In this document: positions 1 through 12,245 of the stretch, in pieces
Layout: every line of letters starts with the position of its first letter
Numbering within the stretch: the stretch's first letter is position 1
NCBI GenBank assembly: GCA_013398275.1
Contig: VZSE01002064.1
Coordinates: 507,755-571,754 of the forward strand
Length of the DNA stretch: 64,000 bases
Direction: 5' to 3'
Source of the DNA: Promerops cafer
Lineage: Eukaryota; Chordata; Aves; Passeriformes; Nectariniidae
Program-made: the position numbers and the translations under genes
The notes under the pieces: model-generated
The model's input: the letters and a program-made list of their open reading frames with translations, nothing else
Told to the model about the DNA's origin: nothing
The model's database searches: none

Positions 1-3000
1 CCTATGTCATTTAGGCACAGCAAAACATTAAATTGGAAAATACCACCTTAAAGAAATTCTATATATTTTCTTGAGCAATAGGTATCAAGGGAAAACCCCC
101 AAAATCATTTTCCTTAAGAGTTACAAGTTACCTGGAACAAGTTTTGGGGTTTATTTAAAAACAAGCCAACCTCCAAAATGCAAAACCAACCAACCAACCA
201 AAAAAAGACACATCTCATTTAGTTATGAACATCAAGATTACTTGTATTCCTATGCAATACTAAGAAATACTACAAAGTGCCTGATAATACCACCCCCTTT
301 AAACAAACTAGTGATGTGCCTTCTATGAAAAGCAGACTTTTATTTTTCCCCCCTTCAACAAATCCTTAGGTTCCTGATGATTATCTAATGAACCAACAGG
401 AATGCTGGAATGAAAGAAATGAGCATAATGAAGACAGCTTTTTGTACTGCAGGAAAAACTTCAACAGAAAACTGACTTGATCAGCAGAACTCCGCAGAAA
501 AGGCAGGCATTAGTGCAAAAACCCCCCACAGCCACAATTGCTGCTTCTACTGTGTGTTTGCTATTTGAATTCAAACTAGACTTCCATTTGTTTATAGATT
601 ACAAGAAGTAAAGGCCTGGAGCTTGTCTATATGGTCAAATTTCTCTCACCATGCTGGAAAGCTTTCAGAGTGCAGCATTATGAAAAGCTGTAGTACAGCT
701 ACTGCTGAACAATGGTGCTGTTATCACATTTGTCTCAATTTGCTCCAAGCCAGTTAGACAACATGATAAAAAACTGTGACAGCTCATTTCTACTAAATAA
801 GACAGCAGTGGAGTTTTTCAACAGGGAAAAAAACACAAGAACACTACAAACCAAAGCTGAACTCCTTTTAATGGTTATGTTCAGGAGGTGAATAGATGCC
901 TTGTACGTTTGATGCATTCTCACAAAAAAAAAAAAAGTAGCCTAAGATTCCCTTGCTTGTTGTTCTGCCTTGAATATTCTGTTATTTCTGTGATATTTAA
1001 GTAGAAAGAACCCTGCAAGAAAGGTTTGCTTCCTTTTCATTTCAAGAACAGAATCACTCTATGCCCTAAGTGACCTTGACCAAAAGCACCACATCATTCA
1101 AACTGCATTAACTGACTGAAGGAATTGCTCATTTTGTCTTCCAAGATGAGCATAACATACTAGCTTATCCTCCCCCATTTCACCAAAGGCTCTGCAAGTC
1201 TTGTCACCCATCTCATCAAATTCCCAAGAGCTTGCCCTCTCAAGGCAACACATCTCCTTTTCTTGGAACACTTGACTCAAACATCGTTAAAGAAGTGTCA
1301 CAGCTTATCATTATCTCTCAAAGAAAGCAGCAGATTTGTGACCTTGTAAATAAAATAGATCTTTGTCCCTATGCTTTCCTGTAGCTCCTAAACCTGAGCA
1401 TCATACATTCCCTATTTCTTGCACACATCAGTGCTACCAGGAGATGGCAATATGGGAAAACAGGACCATACTTATTCTGCATTTTGTTAACTAAAAATGC
1501 CTTTATGAGCTTCCAAGAGAGAAACACCTTCCAAATAAGATTCAGCATACACAAATACTATTTTATAAATTCAAGTACACAACTAAGCTACACCTGCTAG
1601 GAAGACCAGTAACTCTTAACATTTTTTTACTTGAAATATCTCATTTAGTTTATAGGATTATTCAACTCAGGTTTTCTGATGCTGCCCTCTAAGACAGAAC
1701 TGGAGATTATTTAGAAGAGAAGCATATAATTCCACATAATTCAAAGCGACTTTGTTTGCATGCTTTTCTAAATTTCTACACCCAAGATAACAGTTCTGAA
1801 AAATCCAATATACACATTTTTGACTAACTGTATTGCATAGTAAGTGATGACAAGCTGCCATTAAACAGTTCAAGATCAGTAGTACTATAAAAGGCCATAT
1901 GAAATGCACAGCTCACCCAGCTTTTTTTGCTGTCAGGATGGACAGAAACCCTCAGTATAGAAAAATGGGCTATGACTGTAAGAAATCCCTGACTACAGCT
2001 GTAGTCATTAATTTCACTCAAGGACGGGAACCAAAATTTAGATTCCCCAGTACTATATTACCTCATTTTAAAAATATGAACTAACAGCAACAATCAAATA
2101 AGTGTTTTGATTATTCCACAGGTTACGACTTCTCAAATCTGGAAGAAGGATGCCAGAAGGGCTTTCAGGATGGTTCACCAAGTCCAGCCACAGACTTCTG
2201 CCTTGTTTTAATCTGTTTGATTTCTCCTAATTCAAAGTCACACTTGTATGCACTGCTGAAAATGCCCCAGAGCTGACACTCTGAAACACCTGAGTGAATT
2301 TGACCTCTCTGGAGCTGCAATTCATGAGATAATCTGTCCTACAGTAACTAGCTCAAGTGAAAATATTTGAAGTAATATACTGACAAGTTAATGTCTATGA
2401 ATACAATTGATGTCCATCTCGGCCTCCTTAAGGCGAACTTCACAAGCCCATTTACACATCCCATCCCAAGAAAAGTCTTCCTAATACTTTTTACTCCCTT
2501 TACTTCAGCACAGTAGCTAAGTATTTTGCCTGTAATAAATATATTGCATTTACACTTTAGAATGATCTCCATACAAATCAGCCTACTTAAAAGGACTTTA
2601 ATCTTTATGTCCAGTACTACTGTTTGTATTAACTAACTAATGCTTAAAAGCCAACAAACAAAAAACCCAACCTGAATACACTGTTGACAGGAAACAGTAT
2701 TAAGTTCTAGCAGGACTAATTATGTTCCCTGTTTATAAGTAAATGAGTTTGAAGAGGTGGCACCACGTAAGTTTTCTTTCACATAATGTGAAGAAAAGAA
2801 GAATTAACAGGAACCACTTCTGTTGCTCAACATAGGTTATAGAACAGCTTTGATTCAACACAATAAATGTTTTGAGCAAAATAATGTTTTCCCGTATCTT
2901 ACTAATGCTTGGCAGAAACACAGCTTTTCTCTTTGAAGGGCTTTATGAATACTAGTCATTAACACCACAGGAGGCAGTTAAATATAAAACACATTCTACA

Positions 3001-4845
3001 TACAAGGAACATGGGAAGCAGAGGCTCTAATAGCAAACAGACCACAGCACAAACAGAGCTCTGTAGTTTGGATCAGAAGAAGAGATAGTAAAAGCAGGAT
3101 TACATTAAATTTTTGCCAGTATGAAGCAGATTCTCATTTTGGCCTAACGGTTGATTTGAAAGAGAATAAAGCAAGTTTTCAAAATATTTCCAAATATCAA
3201 ATGCAAATAACTTCAAGATGGTTGTTTTCCTGTTTGCCTTCCAGACACGAGGGGTTTGACTTCATAATGGTAGTATGAACAGTTTCCAGCTGTTGATAAC
3301 AACAGCATAATTTTTGTACTGGGTTATCATGCCTTACAGAGAAGGGTATACATATATGTACATAGACATAAAAAACCACTTTAAATTTAAAAAATGCCTT
3401 TGAACCAAAGGACTCCTGAGTGAGCATGTTACAACCCTCACCTTAATTTCAGAAAAGTTGTACTGTTTTTTTTTCTTTTTTTTTAAGGACACTTCAGCAC
3501 AGCAAGGAATAATACAGAATTCCTGCAGCCAGCATCAAAAACTCCACAGACTACTTGGAGCATATGACACAAGATGTTAAAACAAGCAAGATTTCCAGTC
3601 TCTTTAAGCATCCATCACTTCGCATCTCTCTTTCAGAAATCTTACGCTCTCTTTGATTCCAGTTGTGAACAGACTGTTCTACAGCAAAAGGCATCACTTT
3701 TTACACGTACTTGCTCCATTTTTAAAGAGTAAAAAAAACTCTCACACACACATACATCTCAGTAGCTGCTACTATGGCTGCTGCTCATCCTTCCGTATGG
3801 CTGAAGTCCACAGGCCCAACGCCCTCTCAGAGAGTCCCTGAGCACAGGGGCACAGCCCAGCTGTCTCAGTGCACTTGGGGCTCCTCCAGAAACACGTCAG
3901 CATGAGAGCTACATCAGACCTCCAGAGCACTTTCGTTTTATTGCCTTCAGGAAATGGAAACTTACTGTCTCTAAGCTCACACACCAGATCACTGTACTTC
4001 ATCTATCCTGAACATCTGGGTAAGCTACAAAAGCCAAGCAAAATCTCCTTAGGTACAACAGGCAATTTTTTTCAATCTCAAGCTTTTTACAATAACTAAT
4101 CTACTCTCACAAGGACCAGAAAAGCAATAAAAAGCCCATTTTATGACAACAGTGCTTGATAAATTTTACTTTCTCTGAACAGTGTCAGACTCCAGTACCT
4201 CCACTGCTAATTTGCAAACTTTATGCATCCTCAATGTAATGTATTCAGTCTGCCTTTGTGTGGATGCTGTCACAATAATCACTTTCCCTGACAACTACTT
4301 GAAAAGGGGGGAAATAAAAACCCAGAAGTAGGAGTCAATAAAATATTATCCTTTCAGCATCATATAATCCTGTTTATTAAACTATTATATTTAATGTTGA
4401 AACTAATAAGAAGCAGTACTGTCAAAGAAAGATAAGTAGGAGCAAGATAGCTTTTGGCTGTTAAACATTTGTAGCACCAAATGTGTTAGAATCTTAAAAG
4501 GTTACTGAATCCCTTCTTTTGCTGTTCATTCATTCCCATCTCAAAAGGTTTATAAGGAATAACTATTTCCAAAAGTTTAGAGGATTTGTGTTGGACTTTT
4601 TTTTAATATCCTCTTTTGTAAACCATACAGCAGGTCCTACCTCCCAATCACAAGTTTTCTTCTATTCAATTAAATAGATTAATTACCATTCAATAAGTTC
4701 ACAAGTTCAGTGATAAGCCTTATGCAATCGCATTAACTTTTAATTCAACTGGAAATGTGCCTCACCTGTTACAGCTACTGGAAGGAAAGTGAGTCTCACT
4801 GATGGCCCTTGGTCATCCTGCAGCTCACTAGCACAGCATCTGTAG
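1..4845. other. AT-rich non-coding stretch, no gene recognised
   Basis: No exon, RNA gene or recognisable transposon is visible on either strand. Open frames are short and lack homology I can recognise. The only simple repeat of note is a run of 13 A at 924-936. If the synteny guess for this window is right, this would be an AZI2 intron or flank, but no AZI2 coding sequence was found here. Confidence 0.6.
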
Positions 4846-4962
4846 GTTTCCAAGACACAACTGGACAGGATCCCAGCAAATCTGATCTGAGCTCCCTTTT
4901 ACAGGAGGACCAGATGATCTTCCCAGGTCCTTTTCAACTTGGGCTGTCTTCTAAAATTCTAT
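4846..4962 (+). mobile_element. CR1 LINE 3'-end fragment (degraded)
   Basis: The stretch reads like the last ~115 bp of a CR1 element in plus orientation. It has a CTGGACAGGATCCCAGCAA-like block, then GACCAGATGATCTTCCCAGG, then TTTTCAACTT, ending in AAAATTCTAT. The order and spacing match CR1 tails. It is clearly diverged, so it is an old copy, and its 5' end is not sharply defined. Confidence 0.75.
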
Positions 4963-7149
4963 ATTCAGATTTATATGTCAATATTTCAGACAAACCTGGT
5001 AATTGGAACCTAAGTTCGACTTAGCAGCTCCTAAGTGAATGACTTCAAATATTCAAGCCATTTATGCGTCACTTACCCTCTCAAACTTAATTTCTTCTTC
5101 CCAAAGGTCCTGTCAAACTTTAGTTACATCTACAATTTCATACACTAAGAACTCCATATAAAAACATCGTATAATCATGTATATTAGTTAATTAATGCAA
5201 TTATAGTATACACATTTAGCAAAAACCTAAGACTGATTCCAAAGTGAACCATGGGTAATGCACACAGGTATGGAGTCTCCTTCAGCAGAACTCCCCACTG
5301 ACTCCTTCCAAGCTGGTTCCTATCCTGACCCCTTTGTTAATCCTATCATTGCCATCTTAGCAAACTGGATCTCATTATTACTGTTTTATTCAATATGGAC
5401 TGCCAGACTTCCTCTGTCTAGAAAATCCCTGTGAAAGAATGAAAACATATCTCAAAAGGTAAACCCACACTGCATTTTATCCTGTTTCTTTCTACATGTT
5501 CTCTATTTTTCTTCAAATTCTCTTCTAAAGAAACCAAATATGGATAGCATGTGCAGCGACAGGGGAGTTTCCACCTTCCTGAGTAGGCAACCCACATTTA
5601 AAATTTTATAGTGCACAATCTCCAATTCAATGAAAACTATTGAAATGATACAAATAAATGATACTGCGTTTGCAATTCTGTGCAAACTCTGTGATTTTCC
5701 AATGATGCGAGACGAAATTATTCTATTTCTCTGCCCTGAGTACACTAAGTACAGTTTACTCATATATTTGACCAATAATTTTTACACTTTCTCCACCTTT
5801 TGAGTGTCACATAGAAAATAGAGATATACTGAAAACCAAAGTAGAATATTTGCTGAAATTTAGGCAATCTCAAAACCATCTCTAATTTATTACCCATTTT
5901 TCCTGCACAAAGATGTCACTTCACCTTCTCTGCGCTTTTGAAAACTTTTTACTACTTAATTTTCATTGTAAAACATAATCTAGCTAGTACTCAGGCAATG
6001 GTCACCTCACACTTTTCTAAACTGCAAATGCAGCAAACAAGGTTCTGAAAAATTATCAATTTTAGCAAAGAATATGTTTTTTGGGAGTGAGAAGGTGGCT
6101 AAACCCTTCATATAGTCTAATCTAGAGTTCAGTCAACCAGTGTTTTCTGCCTTCTGACTTCACTGAGAATTTAGATGAAAAAATTCTGCTTAAAATTTGA
6201 GGCAATAGTAATCTCCTCAAGTTATATGGCAATTATCTGATAAACACTTCTAACAAAAGTCCTGTTATTAAACAGCAATTATTCAAAGAACAAGAAGTAG
6301 TCATAATCTTAGATTTCTTTTGATTTCTACAGTAAATCTAGTAGAATTACTAAAATTCTACAATAAATGTGGCAACAGATAACTTGGATTATTAGCAGCA
6401 GTAGCACGTGATCATACACCAGTATCCAGGAAATTACACGTTTCCCATAGCCCGTAACAACATTTCCCAGAAAACTGTCTCGGAAGAGAAACTGACCTTT
6501 GGAGTCCAGAGCAGACTCAACTGTCCTGGCAATAATTCTCCCGCAACTCCACTTCTTCCAGAGTCTGCTTCCAGCACACTGATTTTACTGCATACATGCA
6601 GTGAAAGGCAGTGGGGAAATGAAAGGATTCCTTCAGAAACAAAAAACTCCTAAAAGCATTCACCGGAACAGTTGACACTCACTTCTAAGTTGCTAGGGGA
6701 CCAATTTATTTAAGGAGATAAGGGTGTTTTCCCTACCAGGTGAAACACCAGGATTCCAAGAGGCAATTTCTTAAAAGTTTAAAGCACCACTAGCATACGC
6801 AACCACCTCAATGCTCATCTCCCTTCTTTGAAAATAACACAGCCTGCAGCACCTGTATTCCTGTCAGCTCCAATATTCCATCATGTTTCTGTTTTCACAC
6901 CCGTAGTCCTACTTTGCTCACTTCCTTTGCCAGACTCCCATGTACCACGGCACAAACTGCAGCTTCAAGAGCCCACGCAATTTTTCAACTTGATCAGAGG
7001 CAGCTTTGTAACCAGCCTGCTTGCCCGAGGCCCAACCCCAGCTTGGCAGCGGTACCTGTAAGCCTTGATCACCGTCCCGCCACGGGATGACCCCTCATTC
7101 CGGCCAAGTGTGACTGGGCAGGGACACGGCACAAGACCGACAGCCTGCT
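4963..7149. other. AT-rich non-coding stretch, no gene recognised
   Basis: No coding exon is recognisable on either strand. GC content rises gradually after about 6.8 kb towards the CpG-rich block at 7.4 kb. Nothing else can be assigned. Confidence 0.55.
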
Positions 7150-7362
7150 CCTTCTGAAATTCAGGAAGTCCCACTTCAACATGAAGCACTTTCTATGAGG
7201 GAGGCAGAGCACTGGAACAGGCTGACCAGGGAGGGCGTGGAGTCTCCCTCCCTGGAGTCATTTAAAACCCGTTCTTGTGACACCTGTAACGTGCTCGAGG
7301 TGACCCTGCTTTGGCAGGGGAGTTGGACCAGATGATCTCCCTTCAAACCCTAACAATTCTGG
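7150..7362 (+). mobile_element. CR1 LINE 3'-end fragment
   Basis: Typical CR1 tail in plus orientation: AGAGCACTGGAACAGGCTG, then GGAGTCTCCCTCCCTGGAG, then GTTGGACCAGATGATCTCCC, ending TAACAATTCTGG. These blocks come in the order known for the 3' end of avian CR1 elements. The copy ends about 60 bp before a CpG-rich block, so its 3' end faces that block. Confidence 0.9.
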
Positions 7363-7584
7363 CCTTCTACATGGAGGAATCTATTTTAAGGGGAGAAACG
7401 AAAGACCAGCCTCTTTTCCCAGGGAGAGTCGCTCCTCTTCCACGGGGCACGAATCTCCCCAGCACCCCGGGGGAAGGCCCGGCCGGGGCCGCCCCGCGTT
7501 CCCCCCCAGCGCCGGGACCAACCTGTCCGGGCCCCGCTCGGCCGGGCGGGTCAGCGGCGGGCCCTCAGCTCGGCGGGGAGGCAG

Positions 7585-7585
7585 N
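7585..7585. other. Single-N assembly joint
   Basis: One unresolved base inside the CpG island. Single N characters in a draft assembly usually mark a closed or collapsed gap, so length and frame across this point should not be trusted. No clear flanking duplication is visible here. Confidence 0.8.
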
Positions 7586-7696
7586 TTCGAGGAAGTCAAC
7601 AAATGCCGCTCCCGGTCCCCGCCAACGGGCGCGCGCGGCTCCCGGAAGGAGAGAGGCGGCCCCGCCGCCTGACCGGCGAGGGAGGAGGGAGGGCGG

Positions 7697-7715
7697 ACTG
7701 CAAATCCCGGCGTGC
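7697..7715 (+). promoter_or_regulatory. ZNF143/THAP11 (SBS)-like binding site
   Basis: ACTGCAAATCCCGGCGTGC matches 15 of 19 positions of the ZNF143/SBS consensus ACTACAATTCCCAGCATGC. It lies inside a CpG-rich block, which is the usual setting for this motif in vertebrate promoters, many of them bidirectional. Confidence 0.6.
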
Positions 7716-7852
7716 AAGCGGGCCGCCGCCCGGCCCAGCCGAGCACCTCGGGAAGCGCGGCTAGGGCTGGCTCCGCCCGGCCGTGGGTGGGGCTGCCGCC
7801 GCCCCCGAGCGGCCTGGAAGGTGCTGCGGGTCGCCGTTCCCACCTGGAATGG

Positions 7853-8346
7853 TCTCACAGAGTCAGGGGATTCTTAGAAATGGAAGGGACCTTTAGAGAT
7901 CATCCAGGCCAAGCCCCCTTCCAAGACAGGGTCACCACGAAGAGGTGCTACATTAACGCGTCCAGGTGGGTTCGGAATTTCTTCAGAGAGGGAGACTCCA
8001 TGATCTCCCTAGGCAGCCTGTTTCAGTGCTCTGCCTCCTCAGTAGTAGAGAAGTTCTTCCCCATGTTGAAGTGAAACTTCTTGTGTTTTAGTTTATGGCC
8101 ATTGGTCCCTGTCCTGTCTCTGGGCACCACCAGAATGACTCGGGCACCATCCTCTTGGCATACACAATTGAGATATTTATATGCAGTCGTCTCTTCTCGA
8201 GACTAAACAGGCCCAGGTCCCACAATCTGTCCTTAAAAGAGAGACCCCTGATCATCTTTGGGGCCTCCACTGACCCTCTCCAGTAGCTCCTTGTCTTTCT
8301 TGTACTGAGGAACCCAGAACCGGGCACAGCACTCCAGTCTCATCTG
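7853..8346 (-). mobile_element. CR1 LINE 3' region, minus orientation
   Basis: Read on the minus strand this is a CR1 3' region. The tail lies at the left end (GGGACCTTTAGAGATCATCC on the plus strand), followed by the complement of the conserved segment GAGAAGACGACTGCATATAA-like and CR1 blocks such as TGGGGAAGAACTTCT. A translated LFSLEKRRL motif, typical of this part of CR1, is present. Its 3' end abuts the CpG block at 7.85 kb, so CR1 tails flank the island from both sides. Confidence 0.9.
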
Positions 8347-10727
8347 GCATGTGCCCCCTGCCAGCACCCAGCCTTCCAGCACCACTGGGCATCGCCACAA
8401 GCAGGCAGCCACTAAAAACCCACTTTTGTCCCTTTTCTGAGGCTCGCTGCACTCTCTGCCATCATTCAAAATGAGGCTGTAGCAAAGCAATAAAGATCAG
8501 TGACTTTTAGTGGGAGCTGCCCCCAGCTTGCTCCGAGTGCTCCTCAGCAAAGGAGCCCATCCAGTTCACATTCTTCAAGCCTTTCCAGCTTCTTGAGAAG
8601 TTACACCCGCACACAGCTGAAGAGCTAGTGAGACATGGTGTAGCATTTTACATTCATATTCTTTTAAAATTCTTTTTTCTCCCCACAAGCCAGAGGCAGA
8701 GATGAAAGGCAGTGGATACTCTGTTGCTACAGCAGGGTGAAAGATCATAGCATGTAGCCTCATCTGCCAAAACCACAGCTTTTGTTCCTCCAGCAAGGTC
8801 GAAACGAAGCAAGAATAAATCTAAATTGCAGATCAGGACCTCTGTTACAGGGAATAAAAGCAAGCTGATTCAACAAGTGTAATGTAGATCTACAGGGGAG
8901 AGCAGCTGTGCTGTTCAAGACTAATTTAAAACTAACAGGAGTTTCCTTTGCGGCTAAAAAAACAAGCAGTTTGCTTTTATGTTGTGAGAGTTCTTTAGCC
9001 AAGTCCCAGAGGACTTTTGGCGACTGTGCCACAAAGTCAGCTGGAGCAAGGGAAGTGTACTAACATGCCAAATTGATCTATATATGGAAAAATATTGCAA
9101 TACTGTGTACTCCTTAAATACTTAAAGACCAAATGGAAACAGGACCCCTGCTGTGGGTAGGGAATTGTTATTTGGACAAGAATCTAATTTAAAAACCAAA
9201 ACCACAATCTCTCCAGTAATCATGCTCACAGACCTCAAAACAACTTTTTAAGAAGTTTGTAGCATACTACCATTACTAAGATTTTCACTTGAAGTTTATG
9301 TTACATGTAAACTTCTTTTTATTTTATGAGCCAAAGTAGTACAGCGCCGTTTTCCCTGTATTTCTTACCAAGAGCAGTGGCCTTCAGTTGAAGGGCAAAA
9401 AATACTATTTCCAATTTAACACCTCTTTGTAACAGTTTATATGATATGGATACAAACATGTTTGCATGTCATTAAGTTGCAGAACAGAGGTCTTAGTACA
9501 TAAATTAACATTAATTTGAAATAGTGCCATTATGAAATCCAGAAGGAAAGCACGTAAGGATTTGGGCTATCAAATATGCCCACTATTTTTGTGGACAGCA
9601 TTCACAGACTAATTATTACATTTATTTTTAATCATGTATTTAATTTGTAATCTTTTTCCCATTAAAATACAGAGTTGGCATCCTATATACAGAACAGTTA
9701 AACAAAAAAGAGCCCCAAACAATGGCCAGTATTGTAAAACCTGTGCTACACATTTAAAACCAGCTTAAAGACAGTCACCTTAAAATTAACGTCAGAATTT
9801 TCCAAGAGTAGAGGGTCTGGTTTTGTTTGTTTGTTTTCTTTGAAATGTTGAATGTTTATGTGGACAACGGTTCGTCGTGTCATTTGTCTTTTCTGAAAGA
9901 AACATATTTTGACTTCTGAAGAGATAACAATGAATTTATTATCACCCCATTTGCACAGAAAGTACTAGAACAGGGTATGGATTAAAAAGCTAATTAGAAA
10001 ATGTAAAAACATAAGTTCAGCTAGACATGGGCATGCATTGTTCTGTTGAACAGCTATGGAATAAAAAAAATGATAATGAAACATACCATTAGATTGAAAG
10101 ATTTTTCCTGTAACACTATCATGTTGCTACACAGCTGTTTGTAAGCTGTCCAGCCTAGAGCTTGGAAGCTACCAAGAATTATCTTCTAATTAGCAAGACA
10201 TTTCCCTGTACTTCCGTCTGATATTCCAATCCCAGCACTTGTTAAGCACATATAAAGGAAATACATTGCCAGGCACAAGCATAAAGCCTACAGAACCAGA
10301 ATACTGGACTTCTAAAACACAAAAAGAAAACCCCACCAAAAGCAAATCCCATCTCTTTTCAGACTTTAGCAAATAATTCACCATAACAAAAGGCCACGAG
10401 GATGTGTGCCAGAACATCCTGTGTCAAAAGGTGTGTCTTTAACTGAGACTAGTAACTTTCCAGTACTAAATACATTCCAGTTTCATGACTGATCAGAAAG
10501 GTGTGTTAATTAATTCCATTGTTTGTTTTTCAGATTTATGGGAAGACTATGTTTTGCTACAAAAGAGAGAAGTTAAAAATTCTATCATGAAAAAAGCCCA
10601 CTGATCAGCAATCAAATATAGTTGTTTGGTATAAGTAATATTAAATGACACCACATCGGATTTTCACTTAGAAAACTGTAAATAGAAGATAAAATATTCA
10701 GAAATGTTGAGGCCCCAGATGACAGTG
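8347..10727. other. Non-coding stretch, no gene recognised
   Basis: The first ~130 bp stay fairly GC-rich and may be more diverged repeat continuing from the adjacent CR1. The rest is AT-rich and unassigned. No exon with convincing splice sites was recognised. Confidence 0.55.
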
Positions 10728-10877
10728 TGAACCCTGGTAATGTTCAAAGACAGGCTGGATAAAGCCTTGAGCAGCCCAGTCTAATGGGAGTTGTCCCTGC
10801 ACGTGGCATGGAGGGGTTGGGACTGGAGGACCTTTAAGGTCCATTCCAAGCCCTTAACATACCGTGATGATTCTATG
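10728..10877 (+). mobile_element. CR1 LINE 3'-end fragment
   Basis: Plus-strand CR1 tail: GTTCAAAGACAGGCTGGATA, GAGCAGCCCAGTCTAATGGG, GTTGTCCCTGC, GGAGGACCTTTAAGGTCCA, TTCCAAGCCC and a terminal GATTCTATG. All the diagnostic blocks are in order. Confidence 0.9.
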
Positions 10878-11828
10878 GCAGTTAAATAACTCTGATGCAT
10901 TAGAAGTGTGTGCCTAGAACAGCTTACTCCTCCCTTATTCTGTTGAATTCTCTTGACTACTTCTATTATGTGTGATTTAAATAAGTACAATTAGAATGAT
11001 ACAAAATTCTTATTGCATATAATTAGAACAGAACGAACTTGATATAAAAATCAGCATTCTGTGAGCCACATTACATTAGTTTTCACTTTGGCAGATGCAA
11101 AGGCTGTGTTGAACACATCTATTTATGCAGTGCAAGTCCTTGCAAATACAGAAATAAGTCATAGTTGCTTTCTTCTGATCCCTTTCTGTGCTTTACATTG
11201 TACAGAAGCAACAGAAAGATCACAAAACCTGTCCTTCTCAAAGATAATGGCTTAGCAGTCTCTGCAATCCTGCACCAGTCAAAGTAGGACACAAAGCTCC
11301 ATTACAGTAAAAATCTGGAAGTACCAAATAGTAATACATGCAATTAAAATCCTTGTTGTGTATTTCTCTAGACTACTGATAAAGCATAAGTAACATTTAA
11401 AATGTCTGCCCAAGCACAAACCAGCACAGTCTGTTCAATATCAGGAGTTAGTTGCAGATGTAGAAAAAAAGTGAAAAGAACCCACAAAAACAAACCAAGC
11501 CCAAAACACTCCACAGTGTGATTTCTGAAGTGCATTGTTTATGGATTTATAACAAATCAAGTCCTTTATTAGACATAAAAGCAAAAAAATGCCCATGCAG
11601 TAACATGTGCTATGCAAGATCATGGGAACAATGCTAGCCTTGCCAGAATTGCTAAACTTTGTAAGATGACTAGACTGGTATTTTTTTATCTGTCTATCTT
11701 GACAGATGCAGGCCACACTGGAAAGTAAATCTTCATGTTTTTGGTGACTCTGGCAGGCAGCTGGAACTTTTTCTGTCCCGGCTATTGTTACTGGGCCTCT
11801 TTAGGAAGGCTATGAAATGAAGGATTTT
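10878..11828. other. AT-rich non-coding stretch, no gene recognised
   Basis: No exon, RNA gene or firmly recognisable repeat. The last ~100 bp (from about 11,740) may still belong to the minus-strand LTR that follows, whose left edge is unclear. Confidence 0.5.
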
Positions 11829-12245
11829 GTCAGGAAAATCCACAAACACCAGGGGCTTATGTCCAAAAAGGAGATAGAGGAGTCCTTCAACTTTATTAGA
11901 ATAAAGGGAGAGAGTCCACTGGGGCACACACTCACTGGGTTTTCTCTCTCGAGGTTTTGGAGGGCACAGCCTCCTTTTATCCTGAAATCCTGGCCGAATG
12001 TTGCCCTCTTCATTTCCCCATTGCTGAGGTACTGGGAAGCTACAGCCTTCCTGAACTGCCTACCACATATTCCACCCTTGAACCTACTATTTTACCCCAA
12101 AGTTCAGAAGTTCAGGCTTGTGCAGACACACTTTTTTGTTCCAGGAGCCAAGCTGTCTGGGGTCTGCAACAAACCCGCTGCCCAAAGTTAGTAGAGACCT
12201 TAAGACCTATTTCAAAGACTTTAACACCCAGACCTTCACCCAACA
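11829..12245 (-). mobile_element. Probable endogenous retrovirus LTR (solo), minus orientation
   Basis: On the minus strand the right edge begins TGTTGGGTGAAGG (12,245 downwards), a typical LTR start. About 265 bp in comes a TATA-like GATAAAAGG (11,974-11,982), then about 80 bp later a polyadenylation signal AATAAAG (11,891-11,897). That spacing fits a U3-R-U5 layout with a short R. The sequence is unlike CR1 and agrees with a type of avian LTR I believe I recognise, but I cannot name the family. No internal retroviral genes are adjacent, so it looks like a solo LTR. The left edge is approximate and no clear target-site duplication was found. Confidence 0.55.
11891..11897 (-). terminator. Polyadenylation signal of the minus-strand LTR
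   Basis: AATAAAG on the minus strand (CTTTATT on plus), about 80 bp downstream of the TATA-like box in the same LTR, where an R-region poly(A) signal is expected. Confidence 0.45.

Larger units (their letters stand above)
7422..7850. promoter_or_regulatory. CpG-rich block (CpG island 1), likely promoter
   Basis: About 430 bp of very GC-rich, CpG-dense sequence stands out sharply from AT-rich surroundings. It contains GC boxes (for example CTCCGCCCGG at 7771-7780), alternating GCGCGCGC around 7626-7635, and a ZNF143/SBS-like site at 7697-7715. Long frames cross it on both strands, but they reflect the scarcity of stops in GC-rich DNA and none resembles a known protein. It is likely an unmethylated promoter. 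No TATA box is obvious, and transcription direction cannot be decided. A single N at 7585 marks an assembly joint inside it. Confidence 0.6.

Noticed and set aside
7311..7877. Long open frames on both strands across CpG island 1
   Set aside because: GC-rich DNA has few stops. The translations are low-complexity Pro/Ala/Arg-rich and differ on each strand, the frame crosses an N and a CR1 tail, and no family is recognised.
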